Source: Melioribacteraceae bacterium (GTDB lineage Bacteria > Bacteroidota > Ignavibacteria > Ignavibacteriales > Melioribacteraceae). Taken from it: 64,000 nucleotides of DNA. The position numbers and the translations under genes are program-made. Positions 9,882 through 19,364 of the stretch are shown piece after piece (positions within the stretch are counted from its first letter, which is position 1; every line of letters begins with the position of its first letter). Below the pieces are notes generated by a model. That model had not been told where the DNA came from, searched no databases, and was given only the letters and a program-made list of their open reading frames with translations. The DNA is taken from the NCBI GenBank assembly GCA_016342755.1, contig JAEINS010000017.1, positions 27,671 to 91,670 on the forward strand, in the 5' to 3' direction.

Positions 9882-10673
9882 ATGATAATTGAATTAATTA
9901 AATATTTAACAAATCCAAACCCCAAATATATAAAGGCTCTCGGCTATTTAAAAGAGAGTATTGCAATAGAAGGCAGATATAATAGGAATAAATACAACTG
10001 GGAGAATCATTTAGAAAACACAAAACAGTTTATAACCGATACTGTTAATAATTTATCGCAAAAGCGGAAAGTTGTTATACTTGGTTCCGGCTCATTATAT
10101 GATGTTCCTATCGACTTATTATCAAATAGTTTTCAAAAAGTAATTTGTGTTGATATTGTTCATCTTAGAAATGTAAAAAGAAAATTCAAAAAATATTCTA
10201 ATGTAATCTTTCTGCAAAAAGATATAACCGGAATTGCTGAAAAGTTATACAATAATTTTAATACCATGAATAATACACTTCCTTCTCCCCGGCACGATTT
10301 TTCCTTTATTGAAAAGGATGTAGACTTGGTTATTTCTTTAAATATATTGTCACAGCTACCGCTTAATTTGAAATCGTTTGCTGAACAAAATTTTAATTTC
10401 AGTGAAGAACAAATATTAAATTTCTGTAACTCAATTATTAAATCGCATTATCAATTTCTTAAAAGGCTCTCATGCGAAATCTGTTTAATAGCTGAAACTA
10501 AAAGGGAATTTATTGATAAAAAGAGTAATATAATTAAATCAAACGATGCTTTATTTGGTTTTAAGCTTGAAGAGTCTAAAACAACATGGGATTGGGAGCT
10601 GGCACCAACTGGCGAGTATTCATCAAAGTATTCAATTGAAAATAAAATTTTCGCTTATAATAAAGGGTTCTAA
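9882..10673 (+). CDS. SAM-dependent methyltransferase-like protein
   Basis: A 263-residue cytoplasmic protein with a Rossmann-type nucleotide-binding start: VVILGSGSLYDVP (motif I, about residues 67-79), then VICVDIVHL (acidic end of strand 2), IFLQKDITG and DLVISLNILSQLP (motif IV-like). This arrangement matches class I methyltransferases. The target is not evident. It is divergent from truA and alone. About 130 bases of non-coding DNA follow, with a small inverted repeat (TTATCTT-TAT-AAGATAA, 10708-10724) but no clear terminator. Confidence 0.6.
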   Translation: MIIELIKYLTNPNPKYIKALGYLKESIAIEGRYNRNKYNWENHLENTKQFITDTVNNLSQKRKVVILGSGSLYDVPIDLLSNSFQKVICVDIVHLRNVKRKFKKYSNVIFLQKDITGIAEKLYNNFNTMNNTLPSPRHDFSFIEKDVDLVISLNILSQLPLNLKSFAEQNFNFSEEQILNFCNSIIKSHYQFLKRLSCEICLIAETKREFIDKKSNIIKSNDALFGFKLEESKTTWDWELAPTGEYSSKYSIENKIFAYNKGF

Positions 10674-10801
10674 AATTATATCTAAACATGCTTTTAAGTC
10701 TAGGAACTTATCTTTATAAGATAACCCGTTCTGTACTTCTCTCAAAACTTACCGCCATGTTAACACACCAATATTAGAACCTTCATATTTAGCTACTAAA
10801 A

Positions 10802-11521
10802 TTAAAACTTTTTATAAAAATTTAGATTAAGTGTTGAAGGCATTGATTCATAATTTCGCATTCCCATAGAAACATTCCAGGTAACGTCCTGGCGTTTATT
10901 ATGCTTAGTTACAAGTCTCACAGCATTTATTGCACTTACAAGTCGGTTTAACACTAAAGCGCCCGCAACAAATCTAATATTATTATAAGATTCTTCACTG
11001 CTTTTCCACAACTCTCTATATTCTTTTCTTGCTGAAGAATTTTCCCATTTCCAGTAATCTTCGGTTCCATCATACATTTTATCAAATTGTCTGTTAAGTG
11101 ATTTAGCATGATTATAATCTTCCTGACTGATATAAATTCCTACCGACGCAAAAAAATCTTCAGTCTTTCCATCCAGATTTACACCGCCATTTGCTTCGGC
11201 ATACGATTTATAATCATCCTCTTTGTTTGAAGCGTGAATGTTCATGCCAGCTAAAACACCCCAGAGAACACCGTCAGCTATAGTAAAATATTTACCGCTT
11301 TCAAACCCGCCAGCGTAAAGCTCGCCCATTCCTGGCAATAATAAGGAATAAATAATTGCAAGTCCTGTCTTCTTTTTTTGAAATACCGGATTTGACTGCG
11401 ACTGCATCAAACTTTCATCCACTTTTAAATTTTGTTTTAATTCCATTAAAGTGTTTGTGTTAAATCCTTGGGCAAAACTTATTGTGCTTAGCAATAAAAC
11501 TAAAATTGATATTTTTTTCAT
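10802..11521 (-). CDS. DUF5683-like membrane protein with signal peptide
   Basis: A 239-residue protein with signal peptide MKKISILVLLLSTISFAQ, then a hydrophobic segment LAIIYSLLLPGMGELYAGG. The PG-x-G-x-x-Y-x-G turn is characteristic of the DUF5683-type proteins common in Bacteroidota and Ignavibacteria. Two further hydrophobic stretches follow (around VLWGVLAGMNI and FVAGALVLNRLVSAINAV). Function is unknown. It is 17 bases downstream of mtaB on the same strand and likely co-transcribed with it. Confidence 0.6.
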   Translation of the reverse strand: MKKISILVLLLSTISFAQGFNTNTLMELKQNLKVDESLMQSQSNPVFQKKKTGLAIIYSLLLPGMGELYAGGFESGKYFTIADGVLWGVLAGMNIHASNKEDDYKSYAEANGGVNLDGKTEDFFASVGIYISQEDYNHAKSLNRQFDKMYDGTEDYWKWENSSARKEYRELWKSSEESYNNIRFVAGALVLNRLVSAINAVRLVTKHNKRQDVTWNVSMGMRNYESMPSTLNLNFYKKF

Positions 11522-11538
11522 AATTCCACATTCATTTA

Positions 11539-12876
11539 TTAAACAGCAATTACTTTGTTATTGGGCAATAATCTTTCAGCAATACACGATTCTTCATCTA
11601 CGTCAATAATTTTAACTTTAACCGGCTTATTAATAAGTGTTTTGTCATACCCGTGTTTAACACGAACATAATTAGACGCAAAACCTTTCATAAAACCATC
11701 ATGATTCTGATGTTCAAATATAACAGTTAATTCCTTACCAATCATCTTTCTATAGAACTGATCACGTTTTTTCTCACTCAAAATTCTAAGCATGTGATTT
11801 CTTCTTTTTCTCTCAAACACTTCTACACTGCCGTCAAAATTTATTGCCGGAGTATTTGGACGCTCGGAGTAAGTAAACACATGTAAATATGAGATATCAG
11901 ATTTTTTAAGAAGATTAAAAGTTTCGTTAAATTTTTCTTCAGTCTCTCCAGGAAAACCAACTATAACATCAATTCCAATTCCGCCATCCGGTAATAAATT
12001 ATTTATTCTATTAATCAGATTTTTAAAAACATCAGTATTATATCTTCTTTTCATAAGTTTTAAAATATCAGAACTTCCGCTCTGCAGCGGGATATGAAAA
12101 TGTTTACACATTTTTTCACTATTAATACTAAGCTGTAATATTTCATCTGTTAAAAGATTAGGTTCTATCGAGCTAATTCTAATTCTATAATCACCTTCAA
12201 CTTTTACCATTTCTTTAAGAAGCGAATAAAAATTAATATCCGTTCCGGAACCATAATCACCAACATTAACTCCGGTTAAAATAATTTCTTTATAACCAGA
12301 ATTAACCAGTTCTTTGAATTGTTCAATAACCTTAGCTGGTTCCAGACTTCTGCTCTTACCGCGCGCCATAGGAATTGTACAGTATGTACATGGATAATCG
12401 CAGCCATCCTGTATTTTGAAAAAAGCTCTTGTACGCGAATCTGCCGTTGTAGAAAAAGCTGAATCGAAGTTATCAATTTCTTCGGTTGGCGTAACATGGA
12501 TACAAGAATGATCGCGCTTATGAAAATCTTCAACTAAATGAAAAAGTTTAAATTTTTCATTACTGCCTAAAACTACATCAACTCCGTCAATAGTCGAAAT
12601 TTCATCTGAGCGGAGTTGCGCGTAACATCCGGTAACAGCTATAAATGCATTGGGATTATTCCTTAGAGCACGTCTTACAATCTGTCTGCACTCTTTATCT
12701 GCGTTATCGGTAACTGTACAAGTGTTAATTAAATAAACATCGGCAGTATCTTTAAAATCAACAACTTTGTAACCTTTATCAACAAACTGTTTGCCAATAG
12801 TTGAAGTTTCAGAAAAATTAAGTTTACAACCTAAAGTATAAAAAGCTACTTTTCCCTTCAATGTGTTCCTTTCCAT
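11539..12876 (-). CDS. mtaB: tRNA t6A37 methylthiotransferase MtaB (radical SAM)
   Basis: MtaB adds a methylthio group to t6A at position 37 of tRNAs decoding ANN codons. The 445-residue protein has the UPF0004 domain with three cluster cysteines (YTLGCKLN about C17, INTCTVTD about C53, TGCYAQL about C84). The radical-SAM CxxxCxxC follows (DGCDYPCTYC, about 159-166), and a TRAM domain closes the protein. The T-L-G-C-K-x-N start distinguishes MtaB from MiaB and RimO. The frame stays open upstream to a TTG at 12936, but that extension crosses the rpsA terminator hairpin. The ATG at 12876 also gives the family-typical N terminus, so it is used here. Confidence 0.94.
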   Translation of the reverse strand: MERNTLKGKVAFYTLGCKLNFSETSTIGKQFVDKGYKVVDFKDTADVYLINTCTVTDNADKECRQIVRRALRNNPNAFIAVTGCYAQLRSDEISTIDGVDVVLGSNEKFKLFHLVEDFHKRDHSCIHVTPTEEIDNFDSAFSTTADSRTRAFFKIQDGCDYPCTYCTIPMARGKSRSLEPAKVIEQFKELVNSGYKEIILTGVNVGDYGSGTDINFYSLLKEMVKVEGDYRIRISSIEPNLLTDEILQLSINSEKMCKHFHIPLQSGSSDILKLMKRRYNTDVFKNLINRINNLLPDGGIGIDVIVGFPGETEEKFNETFNLLKKSDISYLHVFTYSERPNTPAINFDGSVEVFERKRRNHMLRILSEKKRDQFYRKMIGKELTVIFEHQNHDGFMKGFASNYVRVKHGYDKTLINKPVKVKIIDVDEESCIAERLLPNNKVIAV

Positions 12877-12880
12877 AAAT

Positions 12881-12934
12881 AAAAAAAGGGCTGTACTCAT
12901 AAAATTTAATAAATAAAGATTATAAATACAGCCC
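12881..12934 (-). terminator. Rho-independent terminator of rpsA
   Basis: Read on the minus strand, GGGCTGTA (12934-12927) pairs with TACAGCCC (12895-12888) across a 31-base AT-rich loop, followed directly by seven T. It begins 20 bases past the rpsA stop codon and ends just before the mtaB start, so mtaB probably depends on read-through or a promoter inside this gap. Confidence 0.7.
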
Positions 12935-12953
12935 AATAAACATTAACTATAAA

Positions 12954-14810
12954 TTAGTCTTCTTTAGTTTCTTCTGATTCAGTTTTAGTTACTTTATCAG
13001 CTTTAACTGCTGCTTCTCTTACCGGCTTAGCATTATCTTCGTAGATGTTAAAATCTGAAGAATCAAATTTTCTGGCATCCGCGCTTTTCATGTCTTCAAC
13101 AGTAACTCTTTCTAATTTATGGTCTTCTATATACTGAGCAACTTCTGCATCAGTTTTTTCTTTAAGTGCAGCTACAGCACTTAAAACAATTTTCTTGTTT
13201 TCTTTATCAAATTCAACAACACTTAAATCTAATTCTTGTTCCACTGGGAAACAGAAAGATAGATTTTTGATTTTTGAAGGTGATAATTGTGAAGCAGGAA
13301 CAAAACCGTCAACACCTTGCGGTAATTCAACAATAACGCCTTTTTCAATTATACGAACAACTTTACCTTGTGCAATTGTTCCGGCAGCGTAAGTTCCTTC
13401 AAATGTATCCCAAGGATTATCTTCAACTTGTTTGTGACCTAAAGAAATTTTTCTTTGATCTGTATCAACACCTAAAACAACAACTTCAATTTTTTCACCT
13501 TTCTTAACAACTTCCCCTGGGTGGCGGATTTTCTTAGTCCATGATAGATCAGAAATATGAACTAAACCATCAACACCCGGCTCTAATTCTACAAACACAC
13601 CAAAGTTAGTTAAGTTACGTGCAATACCTTCGTGTTTAGAATCGATTGGATATTTTTCCATTAATTCTGTCCACGGATCCGGCACTAATTGTTTCATACC
13701 AAGAGATATTTTCTTGTCTTCTTTATCAAGACTTAAAATTTGTGCTTCAACAACCTGACCCATTGATACAAATTGAGAAGGATGTTTTATATGAAGAGTC
13801 CAGCTCATTTCTGATATATGGATAAGTCCTTCAATACCTTTTTCAATTTCTATAAATGCACCGTAATCTGTTAACGAAACTACACGGCCAGCAACTTTAT
13901 CACCAATTTTGTATTTGTCCTGGATATTTTGCCATGGGTGTTCAAGTAATTGTTTAAGACTAAGAGAGATACGTTTTTTCTCTTTATCAAAGTCAGTAAC
14001 AACAACTTTAATTTTTTCATCAAGTTTAACAACTTCACTTGGATGGTTAATTCTTCCCCAGCTAAGATCAGTAATGTGTATTAATCCATCAACACCGCCA
14101 AGATCTATGAATACACCAAAATCAGTATTCGCTTTAACGATACCTTCGAGTATCTGACCTTTTTCAAGACTGTCAAGAATTTCTTTTCTTTGTCCGGCAA
14201 TTGATTTTTCAATAAGTATTTTATGAGAAACAACAACGTTTTCAGTAGGTACGTTAACTTTAACAATTTTGAGTTCCATTGATTGACCAACAAACGCATC
14301 AAAATCTCTAACTGGACGAATATCAATTTGTGAACCAGGTAAAAATGCTTCAATACCCATAAGATCCACAACCATACCGCCTTTAATTCTTTTAAGAATT
14401 TTACCAGTTACAACTTCACCAGTTTCATGAGCACTCATAATTTTTGCCCAGATTCTTAAGAAGTCAGCTCTTTTCTTGCTTAACACAAGATTTCCGTCAC
14501 CATCTTCAACACTTTCAATAACAATTTCAATATCTTTACCGATTTCTAACTCTTCTTCAGGAGCGAATTCGTTACGAGGAACTGTACCGTCAGACTTAAA
14601 ACCAACATCTAACACAACATTATCATCACCAATTGCAACAATCTTACCAGTAATTATCTCACCTTCTTTGATGTCCCTAAAAGAATCATTATAAAGATTA
14701 GCTAATTGCATTAACTCTTCCTGAGAATATTCATCCTCATTATAAAATTTAACACTGCTTGCTAATGCTACTGATTCTTGCTCTAGAGCATCTTTAGTCT
14801 CTTCAGACAT
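12954..14810 (-). CDS. rpsA: 30S ribosomal protein S1
   Basis: S1 binds mRNA at the 30S subunit and helps initiate translation of structured or weak-RBS messages. The 618-residue protein contains six S1 OB-fold repeats, recognisable from recurrent G-x-V-x-x-x-x-x-G-x-x-V-x-x-x-x-G-V-x-G-L-I-H-I-S-D-x-S-W segments (for example DFGVFIDLGGVDGLIHITDLSW and DYGAFIEIEKGIEG). A short acidic N terminus and a charged C-terminal tail flank them. Length and repeat number match bacterial S1. A strong Shine-Dalgarno GGAGG lies at 14815-14819, four bases before the ATG. cmk lies upstream on the same strand, the classic cmk-rpsA order. Confidence 0.97.
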   Translation of the reverse strand: MSEETKDALEQESVALASSVKFYNEDEYSQEELMQLANLYNDSFRDIKEGEIITGKIVAIGDDNVVLDVGFKSDGTVPRNEFAPEEELEIGKDIEIVIESVEDGDGNLVLSKKRADFLRIWAKIMSAHETGEVVTGKILKRIKGGMVVDLMGIEAFLPGSQIDIRPVRDFDAFVGQSMELKIVKVNVPTENVVVSHKILIEKSIAGQRKEILDSLEKGQILEGIVKANTDFGVFIDLGGVDGLIHITDLSWGRINHPSEVVKLDEKIKVVVTDFDKEKKRISLSLKQLLEHPWQNIQDKYKIGDKVAGRVVSLTDYGAFIEIEKGIEGLIHISEMSWTLHIKHPSQFVSMGQVVEAQILSLDKEDKKISLGMKQLVPDPWTELMEKYPIDSKHEGIARNLTNFGVFVELEPGVDGLVHISDLSWTKKIRHPGEVVKKGEKIEVVVLGVDTDQRKISLGHKQVEDNPWDTFEGTYAAGTIAQGKVVRIIEKGVIVELPQGVDGFVPASQLSPSKIKNLSFCFPVEQELDLSVVEFDKENKKIVLSAVAALKEKTDAEVAQYIEDHKLERVTVEDMKSADARKFDSSDFNIYEDNAKPVREAAVKADKVTKTESEETKED

Positions 14811-14920
14811 TTTTCCTCCAAAAAAAAACTATGTTACTCTTAAATTATTTCCGCCATTAAAAATAATGAGTAACCAAATTTGTTTAATTTAACTTTCGTT
14901 AACTGTTATGGCGTAAAAAC

Positions 14921-15604
14921 TTATATAGTACTTTCGCTCTTTATTAAGTCTATTCTTTTCATTACTTCATCAATCTCATCCGCAATTGACATATTAGTTG
15001 TATCAATAACAATTGCTTCCTCAGCCTTTTTTAAAGGACTTACCGCACGAGATGAATCTATTCTGTCTCTTTCTTCCAGGTTCTTTTGTACTTCGGCTAA
15101 AGTGATATCCGGATTTTTAACTCTAAACTCTTCTAATCTTCTTTTAGCCCGTTCCGCAATTGAGGCAATCAAATAAATCTTAAGATCAGCTTCAGGGAAA
15201 ACTACCGTTGTTGTATCTCGACCTTCAGTAACAAGGTTATTGTTGCTTGCAATTTTACGCTGCATATCTACAAGAGCAGTTCTAACCTCAGGAATCTTAG
15301 CAATAATTGATACATTAGAATTAACTTCAAAAGTTCTTATTTTGTCAGTTAATTCTTCATCATCAACAAAAACTCTGGTAACTCCGTCTTCATATTTAAG
15401 ATTAATAAAAATTTTGTTAACAAGATCATTTATTGAATTTGTATCTTCAACTATGTTATATTTAAGAGCCAGGTATGTAACAGCCCTATACATAGCACCG
15501 GTATCAAGATATAAGAATCCTAATTCGCGTGCTAAAAATTTTGCGGCCGTACTTTTACCTGATCCAGCAGGACCGTCTATCGCTATTACAATGCTTTTTG
15601 ACAT
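14921..15604 (-). CDS. cmk: Cytidylate kinase
   Basis: Phosphorylates CMP and dCMP using ATP. The 227-residue protein has the P-loop GPAGSGKS at residues 11-18, the FLYLDTGAMYRAVT CMP-binding segment, and the TEGRDTTTVVFP motif. The family more often has EGRDIGTVVFP, so the two residues after the Asp are substituted. The lid region near RAKRRLEEFR is present. It precedes rpsA by 110 bases on the same strand. Length is normal for the family. Confidence 0.96.
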   Translation of the reverse strand: MSKSIVIAIDGPAGSGKSTAAKFLARELGFLYLDTGAMYRAVTYLALKYNIVEDTNSINDLVNKIFINLKYEDGVTRVFVDDEELTDKIRTFEVNSNVSIIAKIPEVRTALVDMQRKIASNNNLVTEGRDTTTVVFPEADLKIYLIASIAERAKRRLEEFRVKNPDITLAEVQKNLEERDRIDSSRAVSPLKKAEEAIVIDTTNMSIADEIDEVMKRIDLIKSESTI

Positions 15605-15703
15605 AAGATTACAAATTTAGGTTTTTTTTTCTTTATTTGCAAAATATTTTTAATCAAATTTAATAATTAAGTTATTCGTTTATAACAAGTTACGGAAAGG
15701 ATT

Positions 15704-15967
15704 ATGCCTCACATGGGAATTTTAGGATGGATTTTGTTCGGAGCAATTGCCGGCTGGCTTGCTACTTTACTTAGCGGTACTAATAAAAAGAAAGGATGTA
15801 TATTCAATATTGCCATTGGTATTGTTGGTTCTTTTATAGGCGGATTTGTATTCGAGTTTTTTGGCGGCAGCGGTATATCAGGTTTTAATATCTATAGTAT
15901 ATTTGTTGCTACAATTGGTGCCATGATTTTTATCTGGCTAATTAGAAGTATTCGTAAGGATGATTAA
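15704..15967 (+). CDS. GlsB/YeaQ/YmgE family small membrane protein
   Basis: An 87-residue integral membrane protein with three hydrophobic segments and the glycine-rich pattern of the family: ILFGAIAGWLATLL, then NIAIGIVGSFIGGFVFEF and FVATIGAMIFIWLIR. Proteins of this type are small stress-associated inner-membrane proteins of unknown molecular function. A GGAAAGG ribosome-binding site stands just before the ATG. It is a lone gene, divergent from cmk and convergent with the inositol monophosphatase gene. Confidence 0.85.
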   Translation: MPHMGILGWILFGAIAGWLATLLSGTNKKKGCIFNIAIGIVGSFIGGFVFEFFGGSGISGFNIYSIFVATIGAMIFIWLIRSIRKDD

Positions 15968-16014
15968 TAGTTATACTAGTAGTTCATTCCGCGGAATATC
16001 GCAATAGGAACAAG

Positions 16015-16785
16015 CTACATACATTTTTTTATCACTTCAATCATTCTATTTTCAATTACTCCATTAGAAGCAAGAATTTGTTTATTAAAAATATCTATCG
16101 GTTCACCTTTATAATTAGAGACCTTACCGCCGGCTTCTTCTACTAATATTGCTCCGGCACACATATCCCATGCGTTCAAATCACCTTCCCAGAAAGCGTC
16201 AAATACTCCGCTGGCAACATAACAAAGATCTATTGCGGCTGATCCTAATCTTCTAACAGCTCTTGTTTTTTTTGTGAATTGGGTAAATATTTCAAAATTC
16301 TTCCCGGGCTTTTCGCCAATATCATAAGGAAAACCAGTTACTAAAACACTTCTTCCCAGAATATCATTTTTACTAACATTTATTTTCTTGCCATTACAAA
16401 ATGCGCCGCTTCCCTTTTCAGCCGAATATAACTTATCATACATTACATCGTATACTGCACCGGCTATTATTTCTTTGTTTTTAGTAAGACCAATTGATAC
16501 TGAAAAAATTGGGAGACCGTGAGCAAAATTGGTAGTGCCGTCTAAAGGATCAATAATCCAGGTGTACTCTGAGTTTTTTGGCGATGCCCCGCTTTCCTCG
16601 GCTAAAACAGAATGTGCAGGGAATTCTTTATTAATAAAATCAATAATTAAATCTTCCGATTTTTTATCATATTCAGTAACTAGATTTGCTTCATTGGTTT
16701 TAAATTCAATTTTAAAATTCTGATTGAATCCTTCGCGCAATACTTCACCAGCTTCTTTTGCAATTGTTATAATTTTATCTATCAC
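16015..16785 (-). CDS. suhB: Inositol monophosphatase family protein
   Basis: A 256-residue Mg-dependent, Li-sensitive phosphatase fold. The metal-binding motifs are all visible: LAEESG (about residues 62-67), WIIDPLDGTTNFAHG (about 77-91) and WEGDLNAWDMCAGAILVEEAGG (about 198-219). The SuhB-type arrangement suggests activity on inositol-1-phosphate or a related sugar phosphate. An additional role in transcription, as in E. coli SuhB, cannot be judged. The start is a GTG at 16785: the only nearby ATG is out of frame, and AGGAG at 16791-16795 lies five bases upstream of the GTG. The symbol is given by family resemblance only. Confidence 0.88.
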   Translation of the reverse strand: MIDKIITIAKEAGEVLREGFNQNFKIEFKTNEANLVTEYDKKSEDLIIDFINKEFPAHSVLAEESGASPKNSEYTWIIDPLDGTTNFAHGLPIFSVSIGLTKNKEIIAGAVYDVMYDKLYSAEKGSGAFCNGKKINVSKNDILGRSVLVTGFPYDIGEKPGKNFEIFTQFTKKTRAVRRLGSAAIDLCYVASGVFDAFWEGDLNAWDMCAGAILVEEAGGKVSNYKGEPIDIFNKQILASNGVIENRMIEVIKKCM

Positions 16786-16790
16786 ATCAG

Positions 16791-16795
16791 CTCCT
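16791..16795 (-). promoter_or_regulatory. Ribosome-binding site supporting a GTG start
   Basis: AGGAG on the minus strand, five bases before the GTG of the inositol monophosphatase gene. An overlapping out-of-frame ATG (16787-16785) is followed at once by TGA, so GTG is the usable start. Confidence 0.6.
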
Positions 16796-16943
16796 AAAAA
16801 TATTTCTTAAAATATACTAATAAAAGTGGAGAATAATTTTTATCATCTATTAAGTAAACATTAAATCTGCATTTCTTGATAGCCCGACTAATATTTGATA
16901 TATTTACACTCTAAATTTTAAATAAAAGGAGCAAAATTCTCAC

Positions 16944-19364
16944 ATGAAAGAAAATCCAAGTAATCCTTCAATTGATCTGTCGATGGTTGAAGATATTCCT
17001 AGAATTCTGCCGGTACTACCTTTAAGAGATAATGTAATTTTCCCATATATGATTTTCCCGGTTTTAGTTGGGCGTGATCAATCAATTAAAGCTGCTAACT
17101 ATTCTTTAGAAACTTCAAAATTTATTTTCTTATCAGCACAGAAGAAAGCTAATATTGAAGATCCCGAAGAAGATGATATTTACCGTGAAGGTACAATAGC
17201 TAAAATCATCCAAATATTAAAACTTCCAAATGGTTTGATGAAAATTCTTGTTGACGGTTTAATTCAGGGAAGAATTGTTAATTTTACTGACAAGAAAGAA
17301 TTTTTTGAAGCTGAGGTTGAAGTTGTTCTCCCTGAAGCTGTTGAACCCCGCGAGATGGATGCATTAGTTCGTCAGATGTCAACACTATTTAAAGAATACG
17401 CTAAAATAAATAAAAATATTCCTAGTGAAGCTATAACTGCATTTGATAATATTGAAGAACCTGATAGAAAACTTTTTTATGTTGCGGCCAATATTGCTCA
17501 GAAAATTGAGACAAAACAATCTGTGCTTAGGAAGTTTTCCATAAAAGAACAGATTTATGAACTTATAAAAATCTTAAATTCTGAATTAGATATTTTGAGA
17601 ATAGAAAAAGAAATTGAAGGAAAGGTTCACGAAAGTATTTCTAAATCGCAGCGAAAGTTTATTATATCTGAACAAATAAGAATTCTTCAGGATGAATTAG
17701 GTGATGAAGAAGAAGTATCGCCGGAAATTCTTAAGCTTAAACAAAATATTGATAAAGCCAGAATGCCTAAGGATATTAAGGAAAAGGCAATTGAAGAATT
17801 AAATAAATTGAAAAAAATTCCATCCAGTTCCCCCGAAAATACTGTAATAAGAAATTATATTGATTGGATGGTTGATACTCCATGGTATAAAAAAACAAAA
17901 GATCAGCTTGATATAAAAAATGTCCGCACAATATTAGATGAAGATCACTACAGTCTTGATAAACCTAAAGAAAGAATTGTAGAGCATATTGCTGTTCTTA
18001 ATTTAGTAAAAGAAATGCGTGGACAGATTTTATGTTTTGTTGGCCCTCCCGGAGTTGGTAAAACTTCATTAGGTAAATCAATTGCCAGAGCATTAGGTAG
18101 AAAGTTTGTTAGAATAAGTCTTGGCGGTGTTAGAGACGAAGCCGAAATAAGAGGTCATAGAAGGACTTATATTGGTTCTATGCCTGGAAAGATAATTCAG
18201 TCAATGAAAAAAGCCGGTACAGTTAATCCTGTTATTCTTCTTGATGAAATTGATAAAATGAGTATGGATTTTAGAGGCGATCCTTCTTCAGCAATGCTTG
18301 AAGTATTGGATCCCGAACAAAATCATACTTTTAACGATCATTACTTAGATATTGATTACGACTTATCAAAAGTAATGTTCATTACAACTGCTAATGTAAA
18401 ATATAATATTCCATTGCCGTTATTAGACAGAATGGAAACAATTGATCTTCCCGGATATCTTGAATTTGAAAAAAAAGAGATTGCGAAAAGGCACATTATA
18501 CCTAAGCAATTAAAAGCTCATGGTCTTGATAAGCTTAACGTAGAACTGCAGGATGACTCTCTCCAGAAAATTATTAGCGGATATACAAGAGAAGCCGGCG
18601 TAAGAAATCTTGAAAGAGAAATAGCATCAGTATGCCGTAAAACCGCAAATCATTTGGTTGCGACAAAAACAAAAGAACAGTTAAAGAAAAAGCCAAGAAA
18701 TAAAACTTATATAACACCGGAAAAAGTTGAAGATTATTTAGGTGTTCAGAGATTCAGAGGTAAAAAAGCTAATAAGGAAGAAGTTGTTGGAAGTGTTACC
18801 GGACTAGCATGGACAAGTGTTGGCGGTGATATTCTGCATGTTGAAACAAATGTTATGACTGGTGCCGAAAAGCTGACTCTTACTGGCAAACTTGGCGATG
18901 TCATGAAAGAATCAGCTATGGCTGCTTTAAGTTACTTAAGAGCAAATGCTAAAGAACTTGGACTTACTCCTAATTTTAGAAAAGGGAAAGAAATTCATGT
19001 TCATCTTCCAGAAGGTGCTATACCAAAAGATGGTCCATCGGCTGGTATAACTTTAACAATGTCTATATATTCGGCTATTACCGGTAAGCCGGCACGTAAT
19101 GATGTAGCTATGACTGGCGAAATTACTCTACGTGGAAAAATATTAGCAATTGGCGGATTAAATGAAAAACTTTTAGCTGCCAGATTAAGCGGAATTAAAA
19201 CGGTTCTTATTCCAAAAGAAAATGAAAAAGATCTTGCAGAAATAAAATCAGAAGTTAAAGAAGGATTAAAAATTGTTCCTATTTCTGAAATAAAAGAAGC
19301 ATTCAAGTATGTGTTTGTTAATAAAAGAATACCGGGTACAACAAAAAAGAGCGTAAAGAAATAA
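16944..19364 (+). CDS. lon: ATP-dependent Lon protease
   Basis: An 806-residue LonA protease that degrades damaged and regulatory proteins in the cytoplasm. An N-terminal substrate-binding domain (about residues 20-215) and coiled coil precede the AAA+ module with Walker A GPPGVGKTS (about 367) and Walker B ILLDEIDKM. The C-terminal protease domain holds the catalytic dyad Ser699 (PKDGPSAG) and Lys742 (GGLNEKLLAA), spaced as in E. coli Lon. A Shine-Dalgarno AAAGGAG precedes the ATG. The TAA stop overlaps the ATG of the msrC-like gene (TAATG), so the two are translationally coupled. The 158-base gap upstream holds the divergent promoters shared with the inositol monophosphatase gene, with no clear box identified. 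Confidence 0.98.
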   Translation: MKENPSNPSIDLSMVEDIPRILPVLPLRDNVIFPYMIFPVLVGRDQSIKAANYSLETSKFIFLSAQKKANIEDPEEDDIYREGTIAKIIQILKLPNGLMKILVDGLIQGRIVNFTDKKEFFEAEVEVVLPEAVEPREMDALVRQMSTLFKEYAKINKNIPSEAITAFDNIEEPDRKLFYVAANIAQKIETKQSVLRKFSIKEQIYELIKILNSELDILRIEKEIEGKVHESISKSQRKFIISEQIRILQDELGDEEEVSPEILKLKQNIDKARMPKDIKEKAIEELNKLKKIPSSSPENTVIRNYIDWMVDTPWYKKTKDQLDIKNVRTILDEDHYSLDKPKERIVEHIAVLNLVKEMRGQILCFVGPPGVGKTSLGKSIARALGRKFVRISLGGVRDEAEIRGHRRTYIGSMPGKIIQSMKKAGTVNPVILLDEIDKMSMDFRGDPSSAMLEVLDPEQNHTFNDHYLDIDYDLSKVMFITTANVKYNIPLPLLDRMETIDLPGYLEFEKKEIAKRHIIPKQLKAHGLDKLNVELQDDSLQKIISGYTREAGVRNLEREIASVCRKTANHLVATKTKEQLKKKPRNKTYITPEKVEDYLGVQRFRGKKANKEEVVGSVTGLAWTSVGGDILHVETNVMTGAEKLTLTGKLGDVMKESAMAALSYLRANAKELGLTPNFRKGKEIHVHLPEGAIPKDGPSAGITLTMSIYSAITGKPARNDVAMTGEITLRGKILAIGGLNEKLLAARLSGIKTVLIPKENEKDLAEIKSEVKEGLKIVPISEIKEAFKYVFVNKRIPGTTKKSVKK

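Noticed and set aside
15986..15997. ATTCCGCGGAAT palindrome between two convergent genes
   Set aside because: Only 12 bases with no T-run on either side; not enough for a terminator call.
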